From positions 62,001 through 126,000 of the forward strand of contig DDFK01000002.1 of the NCBI GenBank assembly GCA_002337145.1: a stretch of DNA of 64,000 bases, written 5' to 3'. A program made the position numbers and the translations under genes. The stretch's first letter is position 1. The number at the start of each line of letters is the position of its first letter. Source of the DNA: Chitinophagaceae bacterium UBA1930 (lineage in GTDB: Bacteria; Bacteroidota; Bacteroidia; Chitinophagales; Chitinophagaceae). Under the pieces are notes generated by a model. It was not told the origin of the DNA and did no database searches. It saw only the letters and a list, made by a program, of their open reading frames with translations. Shown here one piece after another: positions 24,339 through 32,776 of this stretch.

Positions 24339-25658
24339 ATGAAAAAGCTATTATATTTTTTATCAGCAATGGTTAGCCTTTGGCTAAGCTCCTGTTCTGT
24401 AAACAAACAAATAGCCAAGCAAGCAAAGCAGACCATTTTCAGCGATGGTAATTTTGCACCTGCACATGTGGGCATCAGCATCTACGACCCATCAACCAAC
24501 ACTTACCTATACAATTACCAGGGCGATAAATATTTTGTGCCTGCAAGCAATACCAAACTGTTTACCTGCTATGCAGCCATGAAGAATTTGGGTGACAGTT
24601 TAAGGGCCCTGGATTATTTTACCAACGATACTGCCATCTGGATAAGGCCCACAGGCGACCCTACATTGCTTCATCCCGATTTCAGGTATCAACCGGTGTA
24701 CAAGTTGCTGACCCAAAATGGGGGCAAGAAGATTTATTTCAGGTACCCGTCAACGCTTCCTTCTTACGGAAATTTAAAACCATTTGGCAAAGGCTGGGCA
24801 TGGGATGATTATAATGACAGCTACATGGCAGAAAGGAGTGAATTGCCGTTGTATGGCAACCTTGTGCATTTTTATTTTGTTGATTCCGCATTAAAAGCAG
24901 TACCCAAATTTGCTATAGAGAATTATTGGAATGGAGGCTTTCCCAAACAGGCCATGCAGATGAAGCGTGATTGGAATGCCAATATTTTTTCAGGTTATGG
25001 AGATTTTGGAAACCAATACATACCATTTAAAACCAGTGTCAATACTGCCTTACAATTATTGGGAGATACATTGAAACAGCAGGTGTATAAGAATGAAGCA
25101 GGCGATTTGAGTTTTATGTTTCCCGAAAAATTCAATATCGTCCGCTCACAACCTACTGACTCCCTTTTAAAAATAACCATGCACCGCAGTGATAATTTTT
25201 TTGCAGAGCAAACCTTGCTCATGGTAAGCAACGAAAGGTTAGGTGCAATGAATGATAGGGCAATTATTGATACTTTATTGAATACTGATTTCAGGGGTAT
25301 GCCGCAAAAACCCAAATGGGTGGATGGTAGCGGCCTTAGCCGTTATAACCTGATTACGCCGCAGGATTTTGTTTGGGTACTTACCCAAATGAAAAACAAG
25401 TTTACATGGCAACGTATTGCCACCATCTTGCCCACAGGCAACGAAGGCACCCTGGCTGGTTACTATAAAAACTATACGGGAAAGATTTATGCAAAAACAG
25501 GAACGCTTAGTAACAATGTGGCATTAAGCGGCTTCATTACAACCAAAAAAGGGAAGCAGCTTATTTTCTCTATATTGGTCAACAACCATCAAACAAGTGC
25601 AGGCAATATCCGGAAAACGATAGAGAGTTTTTTGACTGGCATCATGGAGAAATATTGA
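24339..25658 (+). CDS. dacB: D-alanyl-D-alanine carboxypeptidase/endopeptidase, PBP4 type (S13)
   Basis: A 439-residue lipoprotein when started at MKKLLYFLSAMVSLWLSSCS, where LSSC is a lipobox with Cys19; an upstream in-frame ATG at 24300 would spoil the signal peptide. All three penicillin-binding motifs are present: SNTK (Ser70-Lys73) as the acylation site, SDN in HRSDNFFAEQ, and KTG in YAKTGTLSN. S13 enzymes trim the terminal D-Ala of stem peptides and cut D,D cross-links in the periplasm. A large insert between the SxxK and SxN motifs, typical of PBP4, is kept. Probably anchored to a membrane facing the periplasm. Confidence 0.93.
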   Translation: MKKLLYFLSAMVSLWLSSCSVNKQIAKQAKQTIFSDGNFAPAHVGISIYDPSTNTYLYNYQGDKYFVPASNTKLFTCYAAMKNLGDSLRALDYFTNDTAIWIRPTGDPTLLHPDFRYQPVYKLLTQNGGKKIYFRYPSTLPSYGNLKPFGKGWAWDDYNDSYMAERSELPLYGNLVHFYFVDSALKAVPKFAIENYWNGGFPKQAMQMKRDWNANIFSGYGDFGNQYIPFKTSVNTALQLLGDTLKQQVYKNEAGDLSFMFPEKFNIVRSQPTDSLLKITMHRSDNFFAEQTLLMVSNERLGAMNDRAIIDTLLNTDFRGMPQKPKWVDGSGLSRYNLITPQDFVWVLTQMKNKFTWQRIATILPTGNEGTLAGYYKNYTGKIYAKTGTLSNNVALSGFITTKKGKQLIFSILVNNHQTSAGNIRKTIESFLTGIMEKY

Positions 25659-25866
25659 TGGCCGGGTTTGCAGAGAGGGTATGTTAAGAAAATATAATCT
25701 GGTAATTTTTTGTGAAAGCAAATTTTGCATGCAGCAAAAAAATTAGTTTAGTGCAACAAAAGCAAAATCCATCTATCGCAATAATTTTTACACGAATACC
25801 AGGCATTAAACAATCATTTAGCCGGTCTGTCAATAACCTTTATTCCGTCAATAAAAAATTATTGCA

Positions 25867-26388
25867 ATGAAAAGAATCACTGGCCTGTCCTTAGCGGCAG
25901 TTGCATTTGTAACCAGTACATCTTTTAAACCCAATGCACATTTTCCTGATGAATATGTTATAGTGATTGATAAGAGCGATCACGAAATGAACATTTTTGA
26001 AGGGCAAAAAATTGTTGCCACGTTTGATGTTGTTTTTGGCAATGATAACCTGGGCGACAAGATGGTGCAGGGCGATCGCAAGACACCGGAAGGTACTTTT
26101 CATATAAGCTATATGCGTAAGCATGAAAAGTGGGACAGGTTCATGCTATTGGATTATCCAACCAAAGAAGATATTGCAAAGTTCAACGAACGCAAAGCAA
26201 AAGGCCTGATACCTGCCAATGCAAAAATTGGTGGCGATATTGGCATACACGGTACCTGGCCCAAAGAAGACTATGCCATTGACCGGAAATACAACTGGAC
26301 ATTGGGTTGCGTAAGCATGAAAAACGATGATGTGGAAGACCTGTACAACAATGTTGTTGTAGGTACCAAAGTAATTATTAGAAGATAA
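25867..26388 (+). CDS. L,D-transpeptidase (YkuD domain), exported
   Basis: A 173-residue protein with a short N-terminal hydrophobic segment (LSLAAVAFVTSTSF). The catalytic domain shows IGIHGT with His128 and NWTLGCVSM with nucleophile Cys148; the usual SHGC is TLGC here, keeping Gly-Cys. The KTPEGTFHI block is also conserved. Such enzymes form 3-3 cross-links or attach proteins to peptidoglycan in the periplasm. It follows dacB by about 200 bases on the same strand, giving a small set of cell-wall enzymes. Confidence 0.88.
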   Translation: MKRITGLSLAAVAFVTSTSFKPNAHFPDEYVIVIDKSDHEMNIFEGQKIVATFDVVFGNDNLGDKMVQGDRKTPEGTFHISYMRKHEKWDRFMLLDYPTKEDIAKFNERKAKGLIPANAKIGGDIGIHGTWPKEDYAIDRKYNWTLGCVSMKNDDVEDLYNNVVVGTKVIIRR

Positions 26389-26397
26389 TAGTACTTG

Positions 26398-27354
26398 TTA
26401 TTTGCCCAGGAAGCTGCTTACACTAAGCACCCATTTTTCATGCTCGTTGCTGCAAAGGCTTTCGTGCTTGCTGTTCTCGTACTTTACCAATGTTTTTTCT
26501 TTAGAAGCAAGGTTATTTAGAATGCGGTTGGTTTCTTTTTCGGTTACGCGTGTGTCGTTAATGCCCCATTGTAGCAATACGGGGCAGTTTATTTTTTTGG
26601 CGTATGTCCAGGGATTATGGCCAAACGCCCAAAAGCCCTGTTCCGTTCCGCCCCAAAAAGTAAGCAAAGTGCTAATGGGCTGTTGTGGCAGGCCCATCAT
26701 TTTTACACGACCTTTTACTGCATCCAGTAAAGAGCCAAAAGGCATTTCAAGAATCAATTTTTCGGGTTTCAAATCATAATCGTTCATGGCTTTCATGATG
26801 GATGCTGCCCCCATGGATATGCCCCACATCACAATATTCCTTTCGTTTTTAGCAGCTACAAAATCATAAGCGGCTTTTACATCTTTGCTCTCTACATAAC
26901 CAATGGTTGATGTATTGCCATCGCTATTGCCATGTGCCCTAAAGTCAACCATCAAAACATTATAGCCCATTAAATAAAATGCCTCGGCTTCATTAATGAT
27001 GCCCGACCTGCTACTGGCATGGCCATGAAACATGATCACGGTTCCTTTGTCCAGCACCACACTGTCCTTAGCCCTGCTTAGGTACCAGCCTTCCAGTCTT
27101 ACGCTGTCCGATGTCTTTAACTGTACGGTTTCGTGCGGTGCTTTCAACGAATCTGCAATGATGCTTTTGGGGTATTTCACGCCAAAGATGATGGCACCCA
27201 CTTTATCGCCAAAACCCATTTGCTCTGGCTTTTTTATGCTGGTTACATCTGCATAAAAATGCGTGAACTTATATGCATGGAAGGCTGCCATAATGTTCAG
27301 CAAAATAAATAGCACCAATACAATGTAACCAATCCGTTTAAGCAACTTTCTCAT
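26398..27354 (-). CDS. Alpha/beta hydrolase, membrane-anchored serine hydrolase
   Basis: A 318-residue protein with one N-terminal helix (IGYIVLVLFILLNIMAAFHAY) as uncleaved anchor. The hydrolase fold has the oxyanion segment FHGHASSRSG, the nucleophile elbow MWGISMGAAS (GxSxG), an aspartate in LLQWGINDTRV and a histidine in NSKHESLC. This looks like the YfhR/FrsA-type family of putative esterases or peptidases. Substrate unknown. Convergent with the L,D-transpeptidase gene, the two stops being only about 10 bases apart. Confidence 0.85.
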   Translation of the reverse strand: MRKLLKRIGYIVLVLFILLNIMAAFHAYKFTHFYADVTSIKKPEQMGFGDKVGAIIFGVKYPKSIIADSLKAPHETVQLKTSDSVRLEGWYLSRAKDSVVLDKGTVIMFHGHASSRSGIINEAEAFYLMGYNVLMVDFRAHGNSDGNTSTIGYVESKDVKAAYDFVAAKNERNIVMWGISMGAASIMKAMNDYDLKPEKLILEMPFGSLLDAVKGRVKMMGLPQQPISTLLTFWGGTEQGFWAFGHNPWTYAKKINCPVLLQWGINDTRVTEKETNRILNNLASKEKTLVKYENSKHESLCSNEHEKWVLSVSSFLGK

Positions 27355-27558
27355 AAAACATATTTAAAGTAAAAGTCCCGAACAGTTATTGCCGGTATTT
27401 TAAAGATAGTTAGATAGTGGCAGGTATTGCCTGATTAATATGCACAAGTTTGACCCTTGTTTTTAAAAACCATCCGGACAGAATAGTTTGATGTTTTGTT
27501 AAATTCATAAACAGCGATCTAACTGTGATAAAAGCGAATAAATTGCTTTAAAAAGAAC

Positions 27559-28185
27559 ATGAAAATTATAGCTGCCATACTCCTGTCAACCTTTTTTGTT
27601 CAAAAACCGAGTATCGAAACCGACAAGGCCAGATGGAAAGCTTTTTACGTGGACGCAAATGTTGAGAAAGTAGCTGATAATTGGTTGTTGCCATTTGAAA
27701 GTAGCAATAGGAAAGACGTAAAGAACCTGAATATCGTTAGCATTTTTGGCGACCACAGAAGCAGTTATTTAAACGGGCATATCCATACTGCTATAGACGT
27801 TAATCCCGCAAAGCCAGCAACCCAACTGATAGCTGTTTATGCAATGGCAAATGGAGTGGTCTGTTCCATTCATTTGGGAGCGGAACAAAAAACGGTTGTG
27901 GTAAAACATCAGCTAAAAGATGGAACGGTGATGTTTACATCCTACAAACATTTAAAGGAAGTGTATGTAAAAACCGGGCAACAGGTAAATGAATACACGA
28001 AGTTGGCTCGTTTGTTTACCAAAGAAGAGAGCAAAAAATACAATGGCGATTTCCATCACCTACACTTAGAAATCAGGAAAAAATTTGATGATTATGGTTG
28101 TGCCAGTTGGCTTACCATGACCAACGTACAGTTAACCGAAAGATATTATAACCCCCAGACCTTTATTAAGCAATACGTAAAATAA
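27559..28185 (+). CDS. Short M23-family peptidase
   Basis: A 208-residue exported protein. After a weak N-terminal hydrophobic segment (KIIAAILLSTFFV), the LytM-like domain has GHIHTAIDVNP (HxxxD) and DFHHLHLEIRKK (HxH), the two halves of the zinc site. Compared with the 635-residue M23 protein at 7397 it lacks the large C-terminal region. Its N terminus contains the insertion-like segment VADNWLLPFESSNRKDV. Likely cuts peptidoglycan cross-bridges, although it could be a regulatory pseudo-enzyme. Ends at a bidirectional terminator shared with serS. Confidence 0.8.
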   Translation: MKIIAAILLSTFFVQKPSIETDKARWKAFYVDANVEKVADNWLLPFESSNRKDVKNLNIVSIFGDHRSSYLNGHIHTAIDVNPAKPATQLIAVYAMANGVVCSIHLGAEQKTVVVKHQLKDGTVMFTSYKHLKEVYVKTGQQVNEYTKLARLFTKEESKKYNGDFHHLHLEIRKKFDDYGCASWLTMTNVQLTERYYNPQTFIKQYVK

Positions 28186-28217
28186 AAAGTCCCGAACGAT
28201 TGCTTGTTCAGGACTTT
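28186..28217. terminator. Bidirectional terminator between the M23 gene and serS
   Basis: AAAGTCCCGAAC pairs with GTTCAGGACTTT across an eight-base loop with one mismatch, with A/T runs on both sides. It lies between convergent genes and can serve both strands. Confidence 0.65.
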
Positions 28218-28241
28218 AAAAATAATTGGATAATAAAAGGA

Positions 28242-29513
28242 TTAATGAATCATTTCGCTACCAAAGTACGTATGCAATACTTTGGGCAACTGTATGCCTT
28301 CTGCGGTTTGATTGTTCTCCAGCAAGGCCGCATAAATTCTGGGCAAGGCCAAAGAACTACCGTTCAATGAATGTGCAACCTGCATCTTTCCATCGGCACC
28401 TTTTATCCTGCATTTCATCCTATTGGTCTGGAATGTTTCAAAATTGCTCACGCTGCTCACTTCCAGCCAGCGTTCCTGTGCGGCACTCCATACTTCAAAG
28501 TCATAAGTAAGTGCAGATGCAAAACCCATGTCCCCACCACATAACCGCAATATGCGATAAGGCAGTTCAAGGTTCTGCAAAAGCTTTTCCACATGGGCCA
28601 CCATTTCGTCCAGCACTTCATAACTTTTTTCCGGCTGGGTAATCTGTATGATTTCCACTTTCTCAAATTGATGCACACGGTTCAGTCCACGCACATCCTT
28701 ACCAAAGCTTCCGGCCTCCCTTCTAAAGCATGGGCTATAGGCGGTCATTTTTATGGGCAGGTCCTCTTCTTTCAAAATCGTATCCCGGTAAATATTGGTC
28801 ACAGGTACTTCGGCAGTCGGTATCAGGTAAAAGCCATCGGCAGTTACATGGTACATCTGGCCTTCCTTATCGGGCAACTGGCCTGTACCATAGGCACTGG
28901 CTTCGTTCACCATAAACGGCGGAATGAATTCTGTGTAACCTGCTTCGGTGTTGTAATCCAGAAAATACTGTATCATGGCACGCTGAAGCCTGGCACCTTT
29001 GCCCTTATAAACAGGAAAGCCACGGCCCGTTATTTTGGAACCCAATTCAAAGTCAACCAAGTTGTATTGCTCAATCAAATCCCAATGCGGTTTTGCCCCG
29101 GCATATAAACCTGGCTTGCTACCACTTTCCTTTACGGTAACATTTTCTTCGGGTGTTTTGCCCAAAGGCACCAATGGCGATGGAAGGTTGGGTAATAGCA
29201 CCAACTTATCGTGCAACTGCTTTTCAATCTCAATTAACTTCCCGTCAAAACCTGAAACCTGCGACTTGAGGCTTGTCACTTCTTCCTTTGCAGCCTCAGC
29301 TTCTTCCTTCTTGCCCTGCCCCATCAACCTGCCAATTTCTTTGGAAGCAGCATTTATTTTGGATTGGGCATTATCAAATTCCGATTGTGTCTTTTTTCTT
29401 TCATTGTCCAGTTCAATAATTTCATCAACCAGTTCCGGTTGCTTGAAATTTTTTACAGCCAGCCTTTCTTTAACGGCAGCGGCATCTGCCCGCAGCACAT
29501 TTACTTGTAACAT
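28242..29513 (-). CDS. serS: Serine-tRNA ligase
   Basis: A 423-residue class II aminoacyl-tRNA synthetase starting at MLQVNVLRADAAAVKERLAV (ATG at 29513; the longer frame to 29534 adds seven unrelated residues). The N-terminal coiled-coil arm (about 25-110) that binds the tRNA long variable arm is clear. Class II motifs are present: GFPVYKG with PPFMVNEASAYGTGQLPD, motif 2 SPCFRREAGSFGKDVRGLNRVHQF, and motif 3 SLNGSSLALPRIYAALLENNQ. Charges tRNA-Ser and tRNA-Sec-type isoacceptors in the cytoplasm. A TATCTTTG box is found upstream. Confidence 0.97.
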   Translation of the reverse strand: MLQVNVLRADAAAVKERLAVKNFKQPELVDEIIELDNERKKTQSEFDNAQSKINAASKEIGRLMGQGKKEEAEAAKEEVTSLKSQVSGFDGKLIEIEKQLHDKLVLLPNLPSPLVPLGKTPEENVTVKESGSKPGLYAGAKPHWDLIEQYNLVDFELGSKITGRGFPVYKGKGARLQRAMIQYFLDYNTEAGYTEFIPPFMVNEASAYGTGQLPDKEGQMYHVTADGFYLIPTAEVPVTNIYRDTILKEEDLPIKMTAYSPCFRREAGSFGKDVRGLNRVHQFEKVEIIQITQPEKSYEVLDEMVAHVEKLLQNLELPYRILRLCGGDMGFASALTYDFEVWSAAQERWLEVSSVSNFETFQTNRMKCRIKGADGKMQVAHSLNGSSLALPRIYAALLENNQTAEGIQLPKVLHTYFGSEMIH

Positions 29514-29531
29514 ATAAAATTCAATTTGCGG

Positions 29532-29563
29532 CAAAGATAAAAGCCTGAGCCTTGCAAAAGCAA
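29532..29563 (-). promoter_or_regulatory. Candidate promoter for serS
   Basis: On the minus strand TTG (29563-29561) and TATCTTTG (29539-29532) are separated by 21 bases, fitting TTG-N-TAnnTTTG. The -7 box ends 18 bases before the ATG at 29513, which also supports that start. Confidence 0.5.
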
Positions 29564-29606
29564 TAGCCTTATCTTTAATCTGCTTTTAAAAATCAACGCT
29601 TTACCC

Positions 29607-30554
29607 ATGTCCAGTAATTTTACTTCATCCTCTTTCCCCATAAATTCCCCTTCTTTTTATTATGTGCGGATTAATGTGGATGGTACTTATACCTATGTAA
29701 ACGACTTTTTCAAAAGAACATTCAGTCACTTGTCACAGGCATTTGTTGGTGAACGTTTCGAAGGCTCCGTACACCCGGATGATTTGCCACTTTGCCAAAT
29801 GGCGGCCGAATGTTTGGAGGATACTTCAAAAGTAGTTGCCGTAACGCTTAGGAAGCCCGATGCAGGTGGCAACTATTTTCATACCCATTGGAACTTTTTT
29901 GCGGAAGCCGCAGCAGACGGAAAGGGTTTTGAAATTGGCTGTGTGGGTTTTGATATTTCCACTTTTGTGCAACAGTCTGGCGAGCACAGGCTGATACTAC
30001 AAAAGCTCGATGCCGTGCTCAACAGCACACACGAATCTTTTTATTTATTGGATACGCACATGCGGGTGCTTTCGTTTAGCCAGGGTGCAAGAAACGTGGT
30101 AAAGGATTTTTATGGTATTGACATGTACGAAGGCTTTGATTTTAGGAAGCAACTATTGCCGGGTACCATTGAAGGGTTTACCGAACAGTTCAACAGTGCA
30201 TTGCAGGGTAAAAAAAGCTTTACGGAAAACAAGCTGGTTTTTCCAACTGGTAAAGAAATCTGGTTCCGTTTGAACATTGCCCCAGCGTACAATGAATCGG
30301 GCGAAATTTTTGGCGTTACCCTCAGCTATGTAAATATCGACGTATTGAAGAAATCCGAAATGCAGCTAAAGGAAATTGCATGGCAGCAAAGCCACAATGT
30401 ACGCAAGCCCTTGTCGAATATACTGGGGCTGGTTGATTTGATGAAAGATGAACGGAACTATTCCAAGATGCAGGAACTGTTTGACATGCTGCAGACAAGT
30501 GCGTTTGAATTGGACGAGAAAATAAAGGACATCGTGTCGAGAACCGCACTTTAA
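29607..30554 (+). CDS. PAS-domain protein with HisKA helix but no ATPase domain
   Basis: A 315-residue soluble protein. Two PAS domains are visible: one at about 15-125 (YYVRINVDGTYTYVNDFFKR, ending with GCVGFDIST) and one at about 130-250 (STHESFYLLDTHMRVLSFSQGA, ending with GVTLSYVNID). The C terminus holds WQQSHNVRKPLSNILGLVDLM, an H-box-like helix of the HisKA dimerisation domain, and the protein then ends. No ATP-binding N, G1 or G2 boxes exist and no downstream frame continues it. It may act as a phosphate acceptor or dimerising partner for another kinase, or be a truncated kinase. Function is inference. Confidence 0.78.
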   Translation: MSSNFTSSSFPINSPSFYYVRINVDGTYTYVNDFFKRTFSHLSQAFVGERFEGSVHPDDLPLCQMAAECLEDTSKVVAVTLRKPDAGGNYFHTHWNFFAEAAADGKGFEIGCVGFDISTFVQQSGEHRLILQKLDAVLNSTHESFYLLDTHMRVLSFSQGARNVVKDFYGIDMYEGFDFRKQLLPGTIEGFTEQFNSALQGKKSFTENKLVFPTGKEIWFRLNIAPAYNESGEIFGVTLSYVNIDVLKKSEMQLKEIAWQQSHNVRKPLSNILGLVDLMKDERNYSKMQELFDMLQTSAFELDEKIKDIVSRTAL

Positions 30555-30594
30555 ACGTTCCTAATTTACTTTCTTAAAGTTGTGCAATCAGCAA

Positions 30595-30602
30595 TACTTT
30601 TG
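30595..30602 (+). promoter_or_regulatory. Candidate -7 box for the 30608 gene
   Basis: TACTTTTG matches TAnnTTTG but ends only five bases before the ATG at 30608, implying a leaderless or nearly leaderless transcript. The nearest TTG is too close for a standard -33 box. Confidence 0.3.
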
Positions 30603-30607
30603 CGGCT

Positions 30608-30952
30608 ATGTTTGCAAACGACGATTTACAACAACGCTGGTGGAATTTAGAAGCCAAACTGGTGGAACGTTTTGGCAAGAAGCCAGATATGGAAGCCATA
30701 CTGTTTTTGATAGGGCTACAGGAAACGGGTTTTGAAGCCGAAAAGATAAGCAAGGAGCAGAAGCAGGACCTAATGCACGTAGCTGTTTGTACCTTGTTGA
30801 TGCCTAGCGGTTATTTTGTGCTGGAAGGCAAAGACCCAGACAATTGGCCCCATTTTAGGCAACTGAAGGACATGCCCAGTTATGACTTGCCCAGCCAGGA
30901 AAATTTTTTAAAGGACCATGTACTCCTTTATTTTGAACAGCAGGGATTTTAA
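30608..30952 (+). CDS. Conserved hypothetical protein, 114 residues
   Basis: A small soluble protein rich in Trp, Leu and acidic residues with no signal peptide. The segment DMEAILFLIGLQETGF followed by HVAVCTLLMPSGYFVLEG looks like a compact alpha/beta fold, and the ending FLKDHVLLYFEQQGF suggests an amphipathic helix. I think I have seen closely similar proteins in other Bacteroidota, without a function. Its position between the PAS protein and the cyclophilin on one strand may reflect an operon, but gaps of about 50 bases leave that open. Confidence 0.7.
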   Translation: MFANDDLQQRWWNLEAKLVERFGKKPDMEAILFLIGLQETGFEAEKISKEQKQDLMHVAVCTLLMPSGYFVLEGKDPDNWPHFRQLKDMPSYDLPSQENFLKDHVLLYFEQQGF

Positions 30953-31008
30953 GCCATGCTGCCAGGTTAGCTTCTTGAAAAACAATCAATATATAAGAAG
31001 AAAAAATT

Positions 31009-31737
31009 ATGAAAAAAATAGTGGTAGGGTTCATGATGCTTGCTGTAGTTGGAGCATCTGCCCAAGTAAAGAAAACAATAGCCCCGGTAAAAAAGCCAGT
31101 CGCACAGGCAAAGCCGGCAACGGCTACTGTAAAGTCGAAAGAACGTTTAATAGAAATCACGACCGATTATGGTGTAATGGTGGCCAAGCTGTACGATTCC
31201 ACCCCATTGCATAGGGACAATTTTGTGAAATTGGTACAGGAAAAATTTTATGATAGCTTGCTATTTCACCGTGTCATCAGCAACTTCATGTTGCAGGGCG
31301 GTGACCCTGTTAGCAAGACTGCCGACAGTGCTGCCATGCTTGGCAGTGGCTCCCTGCCAGGCGAAAGGATACCTGCAGAATTCAAAGCCGGTATCATCCA
31401 CAAAAAGGGTGCACTGGCTGCTGCCAGGGATGGTAACCCGCAAAAGGCAAGCAGCAATTGCCAGTTCTATATCGTACAGGGCAAAAAAACAGATACTGCC
31501 CAGTTAAGGCAGATTGAGCAGGGCGTTAAGGTAAACAACCCCAACTTTACTTATACCAAGGCCCAAAGAGAAATCTACCAACGCATAGGCGGCACACCCT
31601 TTTTGGACCAGAACTATACCGTATTTGGCGAAGTGATCAGTGGGTTGGATGTAATAGACAAGATTGCGGCCTTGCAGACACGCCCCGGTGACAGGCCGGT
31701 AAAAGATGTGCGGATGAAAATCAGGCTGCTGAATTAA
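31009..31737 (+). CDS. Exported cyclophilin-type peptidyl-prolyl isomerase
   Basis: A 242-residue protein with a signal peptide (MKKIVVGFMMLAVVGASAQV) and a lysine/proline-rich linker before the cyclophilin domain (about residue 45 onward). Conserved blocks are FHRVISNFMLQGGDP, a GAxxAAR-like ALAAARDGNPQKASSNCQFYIVQG, and FLDQNYTVFGEVISGLDVIDKI. An insert of about 30 residues in the second half (KKTDTAQLRQIEQGVKVN region) enlarges it relative to the 165-residue core. It assists folding of periplasmic or surface proteins by proline isomerisation. Confidence 0.9.
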   Translation: MKKIVVGFMMLAVVGASAQVKKTIAPVKKPVAQAKPATATVKSKERLIEITTDYGVMVAKLYDSTPLHRDNFVKLVQEKFYDSLLFHRVISNFMLQGGDPVSKTADSAAMLGSGSLPGERIPAEFKAGIIHKKGALAAARDGNPQKASSNCQFYIVQGKKTDTAQLRQIEQGVKVNNPNFTYTKAQREIYQRIGGTPFLDQNYTVFGEVISGLDVIDKIAALQTRPGDRPVKDVRMKIRLLN

Positions 31738-31791
31738 TACTGCTCCCGAAAAAAATATTCCATATTTGTATCATCACAAAAAAACTGAAAC

Positions 31792-32169
31792 ATGAATTTC
31801 CCATCTAACTTACGTTACACAAAAGACCACGAGTGGATAAGCATTGAAGGCAATATTGCTACCATTGGCATTACCGAATTTGCCCAGGGCGAATTGGGTG
31901 ATATTGTTTATGTAGATATCAATACGGTAGGTAAGCCCTTGAATGCCGAAGAAGTTTTTGGCACCGTAGAAGCAGTGAAAACAGTAAGCGACCTGTTTTT
32001 GCCAATAGCGGGTACTGTAACTGAAGTGAATACTGCTTTGGAAAAAGCTCCCGAGCTTGTAAATAACGATCCTTATGGCGAAGGCTGGATGGTTAAGGTA
32101 ACGGTAAACAATCCTGCTGATGTGGAACAACTGCTAAGCAGCGATGCCTACAAAGCAATTGTTGGTTAA
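31792..32169 (+). CDS. gcvH: Glycine cleavage system H protein
   Basis: A 125-residue lipoyl carrier. The sequence GTVEAVKTVSDLFLPIAGTV contains the lipoylated lysine (Lys63) in the conserved context, and the N terminus RYTKDHEWISIEG is typical. H protein shuttles the methylamine intermediate between the P, T and L proteins. The P and T genes are not in the window. In many Bacteroidota gcvH is followed directly by a vanZ-like gene; here a sigma/anti-sigma pair sits between them. Confidence 0.96.
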   Translation: MNFPSNLRYTKDHEWISIEGNIATIGITEFAQGELGDIVYVDINTVGKPLNAEEVFGTVEAVKTVSDLFLPIAGTVTEVNTALEKAPELVNNDPYGEGWMVKVTVNNPADVEQLLSSDAYKAIVG

Positions 32170-32234
32170 ACAAAACCGGACCTGACAAATTATCGTAAGT
32201 AGGATAACCACCTGATAAAATACCTCAAAAACGT

Positions 32235-32774
32235 TTGGAAGCAGTAAAAAAATACGGCGAGCAAGAGTTGGTGCTGATGTTAAAGCAACGTCAGCAGCCT
32301 GCTTTCAGCTACCTGTACGACAATTACTCGGCTGCATTGCAAGCGGTGATAATGAATATTGTTACGGATTACGACCGTGCAGCAGATGTGCTGCAGGAAG
32401 TGTTTGTTAAAATCTGGAAGCAGATAGAAACGTACGACGATACCAAAGGAAGGCTATTTACATGGATGTTGAATATTGCCAGGAATGCATCTATAGATAC
32501 GGTGCGGAGCAAGGCCTGGCAAAACAGCAAACAGAACAATGAGTTGACCGAGCAAAATTTTACTGCGGCAGGAACCGTGCAGACAAATGTGGACCAGATA
32601 GGGCTGCGTAAAATTGTGTATCAACTAAAAGAGGAACACAAGTTACTGGTGGAGCTGTCCTATTTTAAGGGCTATACACAGGACGAGATTTCAAAAATGC
32701 TGGATATACCTTTAGGAACCGTAAAAACAAGACTAAGGACTGCATTAACACAATTAAGACAAATTATCAAGTAA
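32235..32774 (+). CDS. ECF-type RNA polymerase sigma factor
   Basis: A 179-residue sigma-70 family factor beginning at TTG, with EQELVLMLKQRQQPAFSYLYDNYSAAL as region 2.1 and DYDRAADVLQEVFVKIWKQ as region 2.2, then GRLFTWMLNIARNASIDTVRS. Region 4 is ELSYFKGYTQDEISKMLDIPLGTVKTRLRTAL, a clear helix-turn-helix for the -35 element. The stop lies two bases before the GTG of the anti-sigma gene, so they are coupled. It most likely responds to an envelope or oxidative signal. Confidence 0.93.
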   Translation: MEAVKKYGEQELVLMLKQRQQPAFSYLYDNYSAALQAVIMNIVTDYDRAADVLQEVFVKIWKQIETYDDTKGRLFTWMLNIARNASIDTVRSKAWQNSKQNNELTEQNFTAAGTVQTNVDQIGLRKIVYQLKEEHKLLVELSYFKGYTQDEISKMLDIPLGTVKTRLRTALTQLRQIIK

Positions 32775-32776
32775 AA

